A program made the position numbers and the translations under genes. Source: Bacteroidales bacterium (GTDB taxonomy: Bacteria; Bacteroidota; Bacteroidia; Bacteroidales; VadinHA17). Taken from it: a stretch of 10,862 nt of DNA. Each line of letters begins with the position of its first letter. The stretch's first letter is position 1. The stretch lies in NCBI GenBank assembly GCA_003520925.1, contig DOTV01000080.1:35262-46123 (forward strand), read 5' to 3'. Under the pieces are notes generated by a model. That model did not search any database and was not told where the DNA came from. It saw only the letters and a program-made list of their open reading frames with translations. This document shows, one piece after another, positions 1-7,335 of the stretch.

Positions 1-1439
1 GATTTTGATCCAGCTATGTCACCTGCAAGACCATGGAGGTATACCCCTGTCACAGCAGCATTCACCGGTGAATAGTCCTGTGCAAGCAGTGAAAGTATCA
101 TCCCTGTCAGAACATCACCGCTCCCGGCGGTTGCCATACCAGGATTTCCGGTACTGTTGAAAACGATTTTTCCATCGGGCGATGCTATTGAAGTGTGAGC
201 ACCTTTAAGAACAACAATACAGTTGTGTTTAACTGCAAATTCTGTCAGTTTCTTCATTCTGATAAAACTATTATCACATTTCCCAACCAGCCTTTCAAAT
301 TCCCTTATATGAGGAGTCAGGATCGTTTCTGGTGGTAATTCGCTAAGCCACTCCTTGTTCAAACCCAGAATATTTATTGCATCGGCATCTAAAACCAACG
401 GTTTAATTCCGTCAGTGAGAATAGAATGAAGTGCTTTTTGAGTATCAGGATCGGTTCCGGTTCCCGGTCCTATTCCCACCGCATCAAACTTATCAACGGT
501 TCCGATATCTGTAATGTGTAATTCATTCTTGTCAACTTGTGCCATAGCTTCCGGCAGAGCGGTTTGAATTATCTGATAACCCGAACCGGGGATATGGCAC
601 GAAACCAGACCAATACCGGTTTTCAGGGCAGCCCTGGCGCCTAAAACCGAAGCACCCATCTTTCCGTATGAACCAGCAACGAGAAGTCCATGTCCGAATT
701 TTCCCTTATGATCAAATTTTCCCCTTTTCTTCAACAATGAAAAAACATAATCTTTTTCAAGAATAATATATGGCGTTTGCGTATTCCTTATTGCAACGGG
801 ACTAAGACCAATCGGAAGTATCTGCCATTCACCTGTAAAACCAGCGTTTTCAGCAAACATGAAGGCAAGCTTCGGGAATTCAAAGCTCAGCGTAAAATCA
901 GCCTGAATTATATTTCCGCCCTTATTTAAACTATTATCCTCCCCGTAGAGTCCCGACGGTATATCAATTGAAACTATAACATTTTCTACCTGATTCAGTT
1001 TATTTATTACAAGGCCCGCAAGACCTTCAACAGGACGGGAAAGGCCCGAACCGAAGATTGCATCAATGACAACATCATCATTGTTTAATAAAGGGAAATG
1101 TTCGATACTTTCGATAGTATTGAAGAGAACTGTGGTTTCTTTTTCCAGCCTCTGAAAATTATGTTTCCAGTCATCCGATGTATTACCTGAGGTATTGACA
1201 AAAAAAACTTCTGTATCGAATCTGTTAGCTGACAACAATCTTGCAAGGGCAAGTCCGTCACCTCCATTATTTCCGGGACCGGTAAAAATCAAAACTCTTC
1301 CTGATCTGTCAAAATTTCTCACATACCATTTCAGCAACTGATCTGCAGCTCTTTCCATAAGGTCTGCAGAGGAAACCGGCTCGTTAATTATGGTGTAATT
1401 ATCGATCTCTTTTACCTGACGGGTAGTGAATATTTTCAT
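1..1439 (-). CDS. nnr: Bifunctional NAD(P)H-hydrate epimerase / ADP-dependent NAD(P)H-hydrate dehydratase, C-terminus cut by window edge
   Basis: This enzyme repairs hydrated NADH and NADPH: the N-terminal domain epimerises R- and S-NAD(P)HX and the C-terminal domain dehydrates the S form using ADP. Reading the minus strand from the ATG at 1439 gives 479 complete codons without a stop, so only the last few residues are missing beyond the window (the family is usually about 500 residues). Seen in the sequence: MKIFTTRQVKEID start; YjeF_N motifs GPGNNGGDG (residues 54-62), DAIFGSGL (126-133) and DIPSGL (159-164); then the ribokinase-like domain with KFGHGLLVAGSYGKMGA (247-263), GPGTGTDPDT (324-333), LDADAINIL (350-358), LTPHIREFERL (374-384), KGAHT (412-416) and the ADP-site loop NPGMATAGSGD (432-442). 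All key motifs look intact. It lies 58 bases downstream of the lipoprotein gene on the same strand and may share its transcript. Motifs are seen; activity is inferred from the family. Confidence 0.96.
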   Translation of the reverse strand, partial: MKIFTTRQVKEIDNYTIINEPVSSADLMERAADQLLKWYVRNFDRSGRVLIFTGPGNNGGDGLALARLLSANRFDTEVFFVNTSGNTSDDWKHNFQRLEKETTVLFNTIESIEHFPLLNNDDVVIDAIFGSGLSRPVEGLAGLVINKLNQVENVIVSIDIPSGLYGEDNSLNKGGNIIQADFTLSFEFPKLAFMFAENAGFTGEWQILPIGLSPVAIRNTQTPYIILEKDYVFSLLKKRGKFDHKGKFGHGLLVAGSYGKMGASVLGARAALKTGIGLVSCHIPGSGYQIIQTALPEAMAQVDKNELHITDIGTVDKFDAVGIGPGTGTDPDTQKALHSILTDGIKPLVLDADAINILGLNKEWLSELPPETILTPHIREFERLVGKCDNSFIRMKKLTEFAVKHNCIVVLKGAHTSIASPDGKIVFNSTGNPGMATAGSGDVLTGMILSLLAQDYSPVNAAVTGVYLHGLAGDIAGSK

Positions 1440-1497
1440 TTCGAAGCCGGATTATTTAATTCTGGTTTCTAAAAATAAGCAATCAATCTCAATTATT

Positions 1498-2394
1498 CTA
1501 ATTGTTCTTTCTTCCCCACCAATCAGGATGTGTCAGAATCTGGATCCTGTCACCCGGCGAACTTTTTTCAAGATCCGACAGGATGCCTGAAAATCCTTTA
1601 TCATCATTCCATTTACCGCCTGATTCAGAATAATAATAATTGAAATTCAAAAAATAGGCTTCATATTCAAATCCGAATTCTTTTAAACTGTTTTTTCCGA
1701 TCGGGTATTTCTTCCCTTCGTATAAAACAGAATCGCTTTTTGCAAAATCGCTGAATATCTGGTAATTTGGTACAGTTTTCTTGGCGATTGGAGATCCGTG
1801 CGACGCAGTGCCTGAAACCCGGATACCAAGTGATTTGATAAAGGCAAGCTCATTTTTGTTGAAAATGAGCGGGTCAAAGCCATAATCAATCATTGCAGTA
1901 AGCATATCATTATGGATACCTATTTCTGCTCCATAGTCATGCAGATCCGCTATAAGTGAGTCAAGTCCTTTGCATCTAGTCAATCCGGTTTTATAAAGAT
2001 ATCCGTAATAATCGGCAGTGGGAAGTATAAAATATGTAGCCAGGAACCCGAAATCTTTTTCAATATCAGCCATTTCAAGGGCTTTAAACGGATTCATGTC
2101 AATATCATGACGTAATCCTATTACAACTTTGGAGTCGTTGTATGTTTTTCTCATTTCATCGAGTGGAAGAACAATGTATTTATCTTTTGAAAGCTCGGTC
2201 AAAAGTTCATAGTATTGATCCCATGTAAATACAGCTCTGTAATCATACTTTTCCCTTATCTGCTTTTCGAGATCTGCATAGGGAGGTTCGTGAGTAGGAT
2301 AAACCGGAACGGGCTGCTGAATGAATTGTTTTTCGCACCCGGAAAGGATCAGGACCAGGATAATCAGGGCTGCTGATATTTGTGGTCTTTTCAT
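1498..2394 (-). CDS. Lipoprotein with divergent polysaccharide-deacetylase-like (NodB/CE4-superfamily) domain
   Basis: A 298-residue protein starting MKRPQISAAL with a short hydrophobic stretch and a lipobox LILSGC, so Cys20 is the likely lipidated residue and the mature protein should be membrane-anchored in the envelope. The rest resembles the deacetylase TIM-barrel: RHDID (95-99) occupies the place of the usual TFDDG metal/catalytic motif, followed by FGFLATYFILPTADYYG (115-131), GAEIGIHND (155-163), TASHGSP (196-202) and a C-terminal LTHPDWWG (287-294). These would supply Asp97/Asp99, His161, His199 and His289 as candidate metal or catalytic residues. The classical HxxxH pair of motif 2 is not obvious, so the substrate and even catalysis are uncertain. 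It is divergent from the transporter gene at 2780 and lies just upstream of nnr. The fold assignment is fairly sure; the specific function is unknown. Confidence 0.82.
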   Translation of the reverse strand: MKRPQISAALIILVLILSGCEKQFIQQPVPVYPTHEPPYADLEKQIREKYDYRAVFTWDQYYELLTELSKDKYIVLPLDEMRKTYNDSKVVIGLRHDIDMNPFKALEMADIEKDFGFLATYFILPTADYYGYLYKTGLTRCKGLDSLIADLHDYGAEIGIHNDMLTAMIDYGFDPLIFNKNELAFIKSLGIRVSGTASHGSPIAKKTVPNYQIFSDFAKSDSVLYEGKKYPIGKNSLKEFGFEYEAYFLNFNYYYSESGGKWNDDKGFSGILSDLEKSSPGDRIQILTHPDWWGRKNN

Positions 2395-2456
2395 TCAGTT
2401 TTTATCTGAAGTTTTACATAAGAAGTGACAATATTATATCTTTTTGTTCAATTGTT

Positions 2457-2468
2457 AAAAAGATTAAT
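2457..2468 (+). repeat. 12-bp direct repeat, left copy
   Basis: AAAAAGATTAAT occurs here and again identically at 2663-2674. The two copies bracket the palindromic element at 2500-2638. This is compatible with a target-site duplication left by insertion, but the motif is AT-rich, 12 bp is long for a duplication, and the copies sit 31 and 24 bases outside the palindrome arms, so coincidence is possible. Confidence 0.4.
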
Positions 2469-2499
2469 TATCGAAATGACAATATCTTAATTGGGAATG

Positions 2500-2638
2500 A
2501 GATTCTTCGCTTCACTTCGTTCTGCTCAGAATGACAGTTATTTGGGTTTTTGATGCGGAGGTGGTTGGAGGCCTTGCCTCCAACCACCTCCCCCCTACCT
2601 CACTAAATGTTTGTCATTCTGAGCGAAGCGAAGAATCT
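2500..2638. repeat. Palindromic intergenic repeat element (REP/MITE-like) with nested hairpin
   Basis: The left arm (2500-2536) reads AGATTCTTCGCTTC, then a ten-base insertion ACTTCGTTCT, then GCTCAGAATGACA. The right arm (2612-2638) is the exact reverse complement of the left arm without that insertion, so 27 of 27 bases pair once the extra ten are looped out. The middle contains a separate perfect hairpin (2557-2591). From memory, the core TCGCTTCGCTCAGAATGAC recurs as a dispersed non-coding repeat in many bacterial genomes, including Bacteroidota. It encodes nothing visible. It lies between divergent genes, where a terminator is not expected, so a mobile or REP-like repeat is the better reading. 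Confidence 0.75.
2557..2591. repeat. Perfect 16-bp inverted repeat (hairpin) inside the palindromic element
   Basis: GGAGGTGGTTGGAGGC at 2557-2572 is followed by the loop CTT and then its exact reverse complement at 2576-2591. The GC-rich stem stands out from the AT-rich surroundings. There is no T-tract on either side, so it is not a standard intrinsic terminator. Confidence 0.85.
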
Positions 2639-2662
2639 TTTTCCCGTAGTCGACCACTATTG

Positions 2663-2674
2663 AAAAAGATTAAT
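2663..2674 (+). repeat. 12-bp direct repeat, right copy
   Basis: Identical to 2457-2468 (AAAAAGATTAAT). Its last base is also the first base of the candidate TATATTTG promoter box of the transporter gene, so if it is a target-site duplication the insertion landed at the edge of that promoter. Confidence 0.4.
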
Positions 2675-2681
2675 ATATTTG
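2674..2681 (+). promoter_or_regulatory. Candidate -7 promoter box (TATATTTG) for the POT transporter gene
   Basis: The sequence matches the Bacteroidota -7 consensus TAnnTTTG exactly. It would place a transcription start near 2687 and give a leader of about 90 bases before the ATG at 2780. No convincing TTTG -33 element is visible at the usual distance, which lowers confidence; in AT-rich DNA such a match can be chance. Confidence 0.35.
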
Positions 2682-2685
2682 TTTC

Positions 2686-2705
2686 AGATCATATTAACAT
2701 GATCT
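2686..2705. promoter_or_regulatory. Operator-like dyad at the putative transcription start
   Basis: AGATCAT and ATGATCT form 7-bp inverted arms around ATTAAC, whose inner bases also pair, giving nine of ten symmetric positions over 20 bases. It begins five bases after the TATATTTG box, so it would overlap the transcription start of the transporter gene, a typical place for a repressor site. The regulator is unknown; this is inference from symmetry and position. Confidence 0.3.
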
Positions 2706-2779
2706 TATAACCTGATAAATAAACTGCATAACTTGCTTAGAAAAGGCTTTTCATTTTATAAATATTAATACGGAATTAT

Positions 2780-4612
2780 ATGTTAAAAAATCATCCAAAG
2801 GGTCTGCTGGTAGCGTTTTTCTCAAATATGGGAGAAAGGTTCGGCTTTTATACAATGATGGCTATTCTGGTTCTTTTCCTGCAAGCCAAATTCGGCCTCA
2901 CGGCAGAAAAGGCAGGAGGTATCTACAGCTGGTTCTATTTCGGCATATATGCACTTGCGCTGCTGGGCGGCATTCTTGCTGATTCAACAAAAAAATATAA
3001 ACTTGTAATACTTGCCGGCATCATAATAATGTTTGCGGGATATGTAATAATGGCTGTCCCCGGGATGTCGCTTACAATCACTGTTGCCGGCCTTATGACA
3101 ATTGCTCTCGGGAACGGGCTTTTCAAGGGAAACCTTCAGGCAGTAGTAGGACAGATGTACGATGATCCGAAGTACTCCAAACTGAGAGATACTGCTTTTA
3201 TGATTTTTTACATGGGAATAAATGTAGGTGCCTTTTTTGCTCCCTATGCTGCAAACGGTATGCGAAACTGGTGGCTTAAAACCAACGGATTCACTCACGA
3301 CGGAAGTCTACCTTCCCTCTGTCATCAATATATTAACGGAACGCTTACCGACACCGGAGTTTTTCAACAGCTTGCCGATAAGGTTAATATGTCAGGGCCT
3401 GTTACCGATCTGTCGGTATTCGCCCACAACTACCTTGATGTTTTCTCCAAAGGCTACAATTACGCCTTTGGCATTGCTGCAGTTGCAATGGTGATTTCCT
3501 TGCTGGTTTACATAATTTTTAACAAACTGCTCCCAAATAAGGAAGTAAAGGTTTCAGCTTCAGCATCGGAAAAAGTCGATTTCAAACCTGTACCACTTAT
3601 TGCCGCAGTAGCAGCGATGGGAATCACTGCTTCCGTCCTTCAGCTTCTTGACCAGATTGACTGGGCAACAGGGTTTGCCTTCGGGCTTTTTGCAGCATTT
3701 ATTACCTGGATATTCCTATCATCACGTAAGGAAGAGAGAGCCCGTATTACGGCTCTAGTACTGGTTTTTATTGTTGTGGTCTTCTTCTGGATGTCGTTTC
3801 ATCAGAATGGCCTTACCCTTACACTTTTTGCCAGGGATTATACTGCAAAGCAGGTCGGACCTTTAACTAACCTCTTTTTTACCTTGCCTTCGATGCTTGC
3901 TGTAATAGGTTCAATTGCCGGGATAATACTCCTTTTATATAAAGATTTAAAAAGAAAAACAAGGATTATCGGAGGAGTTTTATTCCTGATCTCATTTTGG
4001 GTAGCTTCTTTCTTTCTAACAGGTTTTGACTTTACAACCTTACTCAGTAAAAACCTCACACCATTCGGTAAGCTGAATTCAATTGCTCCTGAGATTTTTC
4101 AATCGTTCAATCCTTTGTTTATTGTTGCGCTAACTTTTCCGGTTATGGCAGTATTTGCATGGATGAATAAAAAAGGTATTGAGCCTTCAACGCCAAAGAA
4201 GATCGGAATCGGGATGACAATTGCTGCGGTTGGATTTATTATAATCCTGATAGCTTCAATAGGAGCGCCATCTCCACATTCGCTTGCAGGAGTTCCGGTT
4301 ACTGACAGCGACAGGGTTTCACCATACTGGCTTATGAGCAGCTATCTGGTTCTGACGATTGCAGAGTTATTTCTTAGCCCGATGGGATTATCATTTGTTT
4401 CAAAAGTTGCTCCATCGCGATTCCAGGGACTGATGCAGGGCGGCTGGCTGCTGGCAACAGCAATCGGGAACAAGCTCCTTTTTGTAGGAACGCTTCTCTG
4501 GGATAAGGTTTCATTGAGCACCCTTTGGCTTGTATTTATTATTTGCTGTCTCCTTTCCGCTACGTTTATTTTCTCAATACTTAAGAGATTGGAGAAAGCA
4601 TCTGCCAGTTGA
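2780..4612 (+). CDS. POT/PTR2-family proton-coupled (oligopeptide) transporter, MFS fold
   Basis: A 610-residue multi-pass inner-membrane protein of the major facilitator superfamily, POT (peptide:H+ symporter) family. Visible signatures: NMGERFGFY (16-24), the variant of the ExxERFxYY motif in TM1; GGILADSTKKYK (63-74) after TM2; GNGLFKGN (111-118), equivalent to the GxGLxKPN motif with Lys116 kept; FFWMSFHQNGLTLTLFARDY (335-354) at TM7; NPLFIVALTFP (444-454); AELFLSPMGLS (528-538) and PSRFQGLMQGGW (545-556) followed by GNKLL (563-567). A hydrophilic segment at about 160-220 interrupts the N-terminal half. The first Glu of ExxER is Asn16 here and the Pro of KPN is Gly117, so this is a divergent subgroup. 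Peptide uptake is the family default; the actual substrate cannot be read from the sequence. It is monocistronic by position: a divergent gene precedes it and a large inverted repeat follows. Confidence 0.93.
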   Translation: MLKNHPKGLLVAFFSNMGERFGFYTMMAILVLFLQAKFGLTAEKAGGIYSWFYFGIYALALLGGILADSTKKYKLVILAGIIIMFAGYVIMAVPGMSLTITVAGLMTIALGNGLFKGNLQAVVGQMYDDPKYSKLRDTAFMIFYMGINVGAFFAPYAANGMRNWWLKTNGFTHDGSLPSLCHQYINGTLTDTGVFQQLADKVNMSGPVTDLSVFAHNYLDVFSKGYNYAFGIAAVAMVISLLVYIIFNKLLPNKEVKVSASASEKVDFKPVPLIAAVAAMGITASVLQLLDQIDWATGFAFGLFAAFITWIFLSSRKEERARITALVLVFIVVVFFWMSFHQNGLTLTLFARDYTAKQVGPLTNLFFTLPSMLAVIGSIAGIILLLYKDLKRKTRIIGGVLFLISFWVASFFLTGFDFTTLLSKNLTPFGKLNSIAPEIFQSFNPLFIVALTFPVMAVFAWMNKKGIEPSTPKKIGIGMTIAAVGFIIILIASIGAPSPHSLAGVPVTDSDRVSPYWLMSSYLVLTIAELFLSPMGLSFVSKVAPSRFQGLMQGGWLLATAIGNKLLFVGTLLWDKVSLSTLWLVFIICCLLSATFIFSILKRLEKASAS

Positions 4613-4636
4613 TTGAAACATGCCTGCGTAATAAAA

Positions 4637-4750
4637 AAAGATCCTTTAACACGTAGTCTCACAGAGTTAATACGGAGTTCCATGGAGAGTAATTCATTAA
4701 GACTCGGTGTAACTCTGTATCAATTCAGTGTGACTCCGTGGTAAATCTTT
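4637..4750. repeat. Long imperfect inverted repeat built of degenerate ~10-bp units
   Basis: The arms at 4650-4690 and 4700-4740 match as reverse complements at 30 of 41 positions without gaps, around a nine-base loop; three mismatches would be G-U pairs in RNA. With a short gap the pairing continues outward to AAAGAT (4637-4642) and ATCTTT (4745-4750). Each arm itself looks like four degenerate units of about ten bases (CACAGAGTTA, ATACGGAGTT and so on; the right arm reads ACTCGGTGTA, ACTCTGTATC and similar). Similar CTCTGTGT-like repeats are, from memory, common between genes in Bacteroidota and other phyla. It begins 24 bases after the transporter stop codon and could end that transcript or shield its 3' end, but no T-tract follows. 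Confidence 0.7.
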
Positions 4751-4858
4751 CCTGTCAGATATTTATTAATCTATTTGTATTGATATCTTGATAAAATTCA
4801 CCAAATAGCCTGATATTTTAATAATCATATAGAATTAAGCGATATCCCTGTTTTTTAT

Positions 4859-4866
4859 TATTTTTG
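4859..4866 (+). promoter_or_regulatory. Bacteroidota -7 promoter box (TATTTTTG) of the threonine operon
   Basis: TATTTTTG followed by CA fits the TAnnTTTG -7 consensus, in the TATTTTTGCA form often seen in Bacteroidales promoters. The start would fall near 4872, leaving a leader of only about 20-25 bases before the thrA ATG at 4895. That leader is too short for a threonine-rich leader peptide and attenuator. A clear -33 TTTG is not visible. Confidence 0.5.
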
Positions 4867-4894
4867 CACCTCGATTTATTAATTAGTTTCATTT

Positions 4895-7324
4895 ATGAAG
4901 GTCCTGAAATTTGGAGGATCCTCCGTCGGCAATTCAGAAAGGATCAGAACGGTAAAGAAAATCATTGCATCTGAACCCATACCGCTTGTTCTGGTGGTTT
5001 CGGCACTGCAGGGTGTGACCGATACATTGAAAAACATTTGCGAGACGGCAGCGGCCCACGATGCCGGGTATAGGTCCGGACTGTCAGATCTGATAAACAA
5101 GCATCACACTGTTTGCCGTGAGCTACTTGAGGGAGATTCCCTGAAATCGGCACTTTCGAAGATTGATACTATTTTTCAGGATCTTGGAGAGACGCTGAGT
5201 GGATTGTACCTTCTCCGGGAGCTTAGCAAGTACTCTCTCGACAAGGCTCTCAGCACGGGAGAGAGAGTCTCCTCGATAATAATATCTGCTTTTTTTGAAA
5301 ATTCCCTGCTTGTCGATGCAAGGGAAATAATAAAAACCGACAATAGCTTCGGGAATGCAAATGTTGATTTTGAAATAACAAATGCACTTATCAGAAAGAA
5401 GCTGCAGAAAAAGAACAAACTTCTGATTGTACCAGGATTTATTTCAAGCACCTCCGGGAATGAACCAACAACACTGGGAAGAGGCGGATCAGATTACACA
5501 GCTGCTATAATTGCCGCGGCAGTAAATGCAGAGATCCTTGAAATCTGGACCGATACTGACGGTTTTATGACAGCCGATCCCAGAAAAGTCGATAAAGCTT
5601 ATGCAATTTCTTCTTTAACCTATTCGGAAGCTATTGAACTATCTCACTTCGGGGCTAAAGTTATCTACACTCCTACCCTTCGGCCTGTATATAAAAAGCT
5701 TATCCCTGTTCTTGTGAGGAATTCCTTCAATCCCGATGCAAAAGGAACACTTATAAGCGATAAGTCATCCAATGGCAGCAGAAGTCCTATAAAGGGAATC
5801 TCATCCATCGACCGGATAGATCTTATAACACTTCAGGGACCTTCGATGGTTGGGGTGACCGGAACTTCCATGAGGTTATTTGGATCACTGGCTAAGCGAA
5901 ATGTCAATATAATTCTTATTACGCAGGCTTCGTCAGAATATTCAATCACTTTTGCGGTTAATCCGCCCGATACTAGAAAGGCTGTTGAGTCTATAAATCA
6001 GGAGTTTGAGAGGGAGATAACTTTCAAAAAGGAACTTAAAATAGTTATTGAGAGAGATCTTTCTATAATTGCTATTGTTGGTGAAAGGATGAAGAATACC
6101 CCGGGAATCTCAGCAACTCTTTTCAGATCGCTGGGACAAAACGGCATAAATGTAATTGCCACTGCCCAGGGATCATCTGAACTGAATATTTCGGTGGTGA
6201 TCAGAAACGAGAGCCTGAAGAAGGCACTAAATGTAATTCATGACGGCTTTTTTCTTTCAAAAAACAAAGAGCTTCATCTGTTTCTGGCAGGAACAGGATT
6301 TGTCGGATCGAGCCTGATTGCTCAGCTTAATAAACAGAGTGAGACACTTCTGAAGGAGCATAATTTGAATATTAATCTCCTGGGAATTACAAATTCAAGG
6401 AAGATGCTTCTGGAAAACAAACCGATCTCCCTGGAATCCTGTAAAGAAGTCCTGAATACCAAAGGAGAAAAAAGTGATATTGATGTATTCATAAGTAAGA
6501 TCACAAAGCTTAATCTGAGGAACTCAGTATTTATCGATTGCACAGCCGACGCCAGAGTAGCAACTACGTACCTGGAAGCGCTTCAGAAGTATGTATCCGT
6601 AGTTACGGCAAGTAAGATCGCATGCTCCTCCGAATACTCATATTATCATCTCCTTAAATCAATAGCCAGTGAAAGAGGTGTCCGTTTCATGTACGAAACT
6701 ACTGTCGGTGCGGGACTTCCGATAATAAAAACTATCCAGGATCTTGTTGTCAGCGGTGATAAGATTCTTAAAATAGAGGCAGTGCTTTCAGGAACCCTGA
6801 ATTTCATTTTCAACACTCTTGGTCCTGATATGCCGCTGAGCAAAACCATCAGGATTGCTAAGGAAAAAGGTATCTCAGAACCAGATCCCCGGATCGACCT
6901 GAGTGGGATAGACGTAGTCAGGAAAATACTCATACTTTCACGTGAAGCAGGTTATAAAATTGAAAAAGAAGATGTTGTGGTCAACAGGTTTCTCCCTGAA
7001 GAGTGTTTTGAGGGTAGTCTTGAAAGCTTCTACAAAAAAGTAAGGGAATATGATGACGAATTCGAAGAACAGAGGAAAGCTCTGGTAGAACAGGATAAGA
7101 AATGGCGGTTTTTCGCATCAATGGATCGCGGAAAAGCAAGAGTTGAACTTATTTCTGTCGATTCTTCCCACCCCACTTTTGACCTTGAAGGCAGCAACAA
7201 TATTGTTTTGCTTACAACCGAAAGATACCGTGAGCTTCCTATGGTGATAAAGGGATATGGTGCAGGCGCTGATGTAACTGCCGCCGGGGTTTTTGCCGAC
7301 ATAATGAGAGTTGTTAATGTTTAG
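4895..7324 (+). CDS. thrA: Bifunctional aspartokinase I / homoserine dehydrogenase I
   Basis: This fused enzyme catalyses the first step (aspartate to aspartyl phosphate) and the third step (aspartate semialdehyde to homoserine) of threonine synthesis. The 809 residues match the usual ThrA length (about 820). Kinase domain: KFGGSSVG (5-12), TGERVSS (121-127), PGFIS (180-184), TTLGRGGSDYTA (192-203), DTDGFMTADPR (220-230). Two ACT-type regulatory repeats follow: about 315-350 (GVTGTSMRLFGSLAKRNVNI) and 390-440 (VGERMKNTPGISATLF), the place where threonine feedback normally acts. Homoserine dehydrogenase domain: Rossmann GTGFVGSS (466-473), TASK (571-574), ETTVGAGLPII (601-611), LSGTLNFIF (631-639), EPDPRIDLSGIDVVRK (662-677) and GYGAGADVTAAGVFADI (787-803). 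All domains look complete. It is the first gene of the operon; thrC begins 11 bases after its TAG stop. Aspartate-semialdehyde dehydrogenase is not in the window. Confidence 0.97.
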   Translation: MKVLKFGGSSVGNSERIRTVKKIIASEPIPLVLVVSALQGVTDTLKNICETAAAHDAGYRSGLSDLINKHHTVCRELLEGDSLKSALSKIDTIFQDLGETLSGLYLLRELSKYSLDKALSTGERVSSIIISAFFENSLLVDAREIIKTDNSFGNANVDFEITNALIRKKLQKKNKLLIVPGFISSTSGNEPTTLGRGGSDYTAAIIAAAVNAEILEIWTDTDGFMTADPRKVDKAYAISSLTYSEAIELSHFGAKVIYTPTLRPVYKKLIPVLVRNSFNPDAKGTLISDKSSNGSRSPIKGISSIDRIDLITLQGPSMVGVTGTSMRLFGSLAKRNVNIILITQASSEYSITFAVNPPDTRKAVESINQEFEREITFKKELKIVIERDLSIIAIVGERMKNTPGISATLFRSLGQNGINVIATAQGSSELNISVVIRNESLKKALNVIHDGFFLSKNKELHLFLAGTGFVGSSLIAQLNKQSETLLKEHNLNINLLGITNSRKMLLENKPISLESCKEVLNTKGEKSDIDVFISKITKLNLRNSVFIDCTADARVATTYLEALQKYVSVVTASKIACSSEYSYYHLLKSIASERGVRFMYETTVGAGLPIIKTIQDLVVSGDKILKIEAVLSGTLNFIFNTLGPDMPLSKTIRIAKEKGISEPDPRIDLSGIDVVRKILILSREAGYKIEKEDVVVNRFLPEECFEGSLESFYKKVREYDDEFEEQRKALVEQDKKWRFFASMDRGKARVELISVDSSHPTFDLEGSNNIVLLTTERYRELPMVIKGYGAGADVTAAGVFADIMRVVNV

Positions 7325-7335
7325 CACTTGAAGCA

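Noticed and set aside
1085..1267. 60-codon minus-strand open frame
   Set aside because: It lies within nnr in another frame, over the epimerase domain; nnr continues uninterrupted through it.
2429..2436. TAATATTG on the minus strand as promoter of the lipoprotein gene
   Set aside because: It has one mismatch to TAnnTTTG and no -33 box at the right distance; too weak in AT-rich DNA to list as a feature.
2557..2591. Perfect GC-rich hairpin as an intrinsic terminator
   Set aside because: It lies between the 5' ends of two divergent genes and has no T-tract after the stem on either strand.
4342..4683. 113-codon minus-strand open frame across the transporter 3' end
   Set aside because: It overlaps conserved C-terminal POT motifs and part of the inverted repeat; composition suggests a shadow frame.
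4637..4750. CRISPR array
   Set aside because: The repeated units are degenerate, about ten bases, contiguous and arranged as an inverted repeat, with no spacers and no cas genes nearby.
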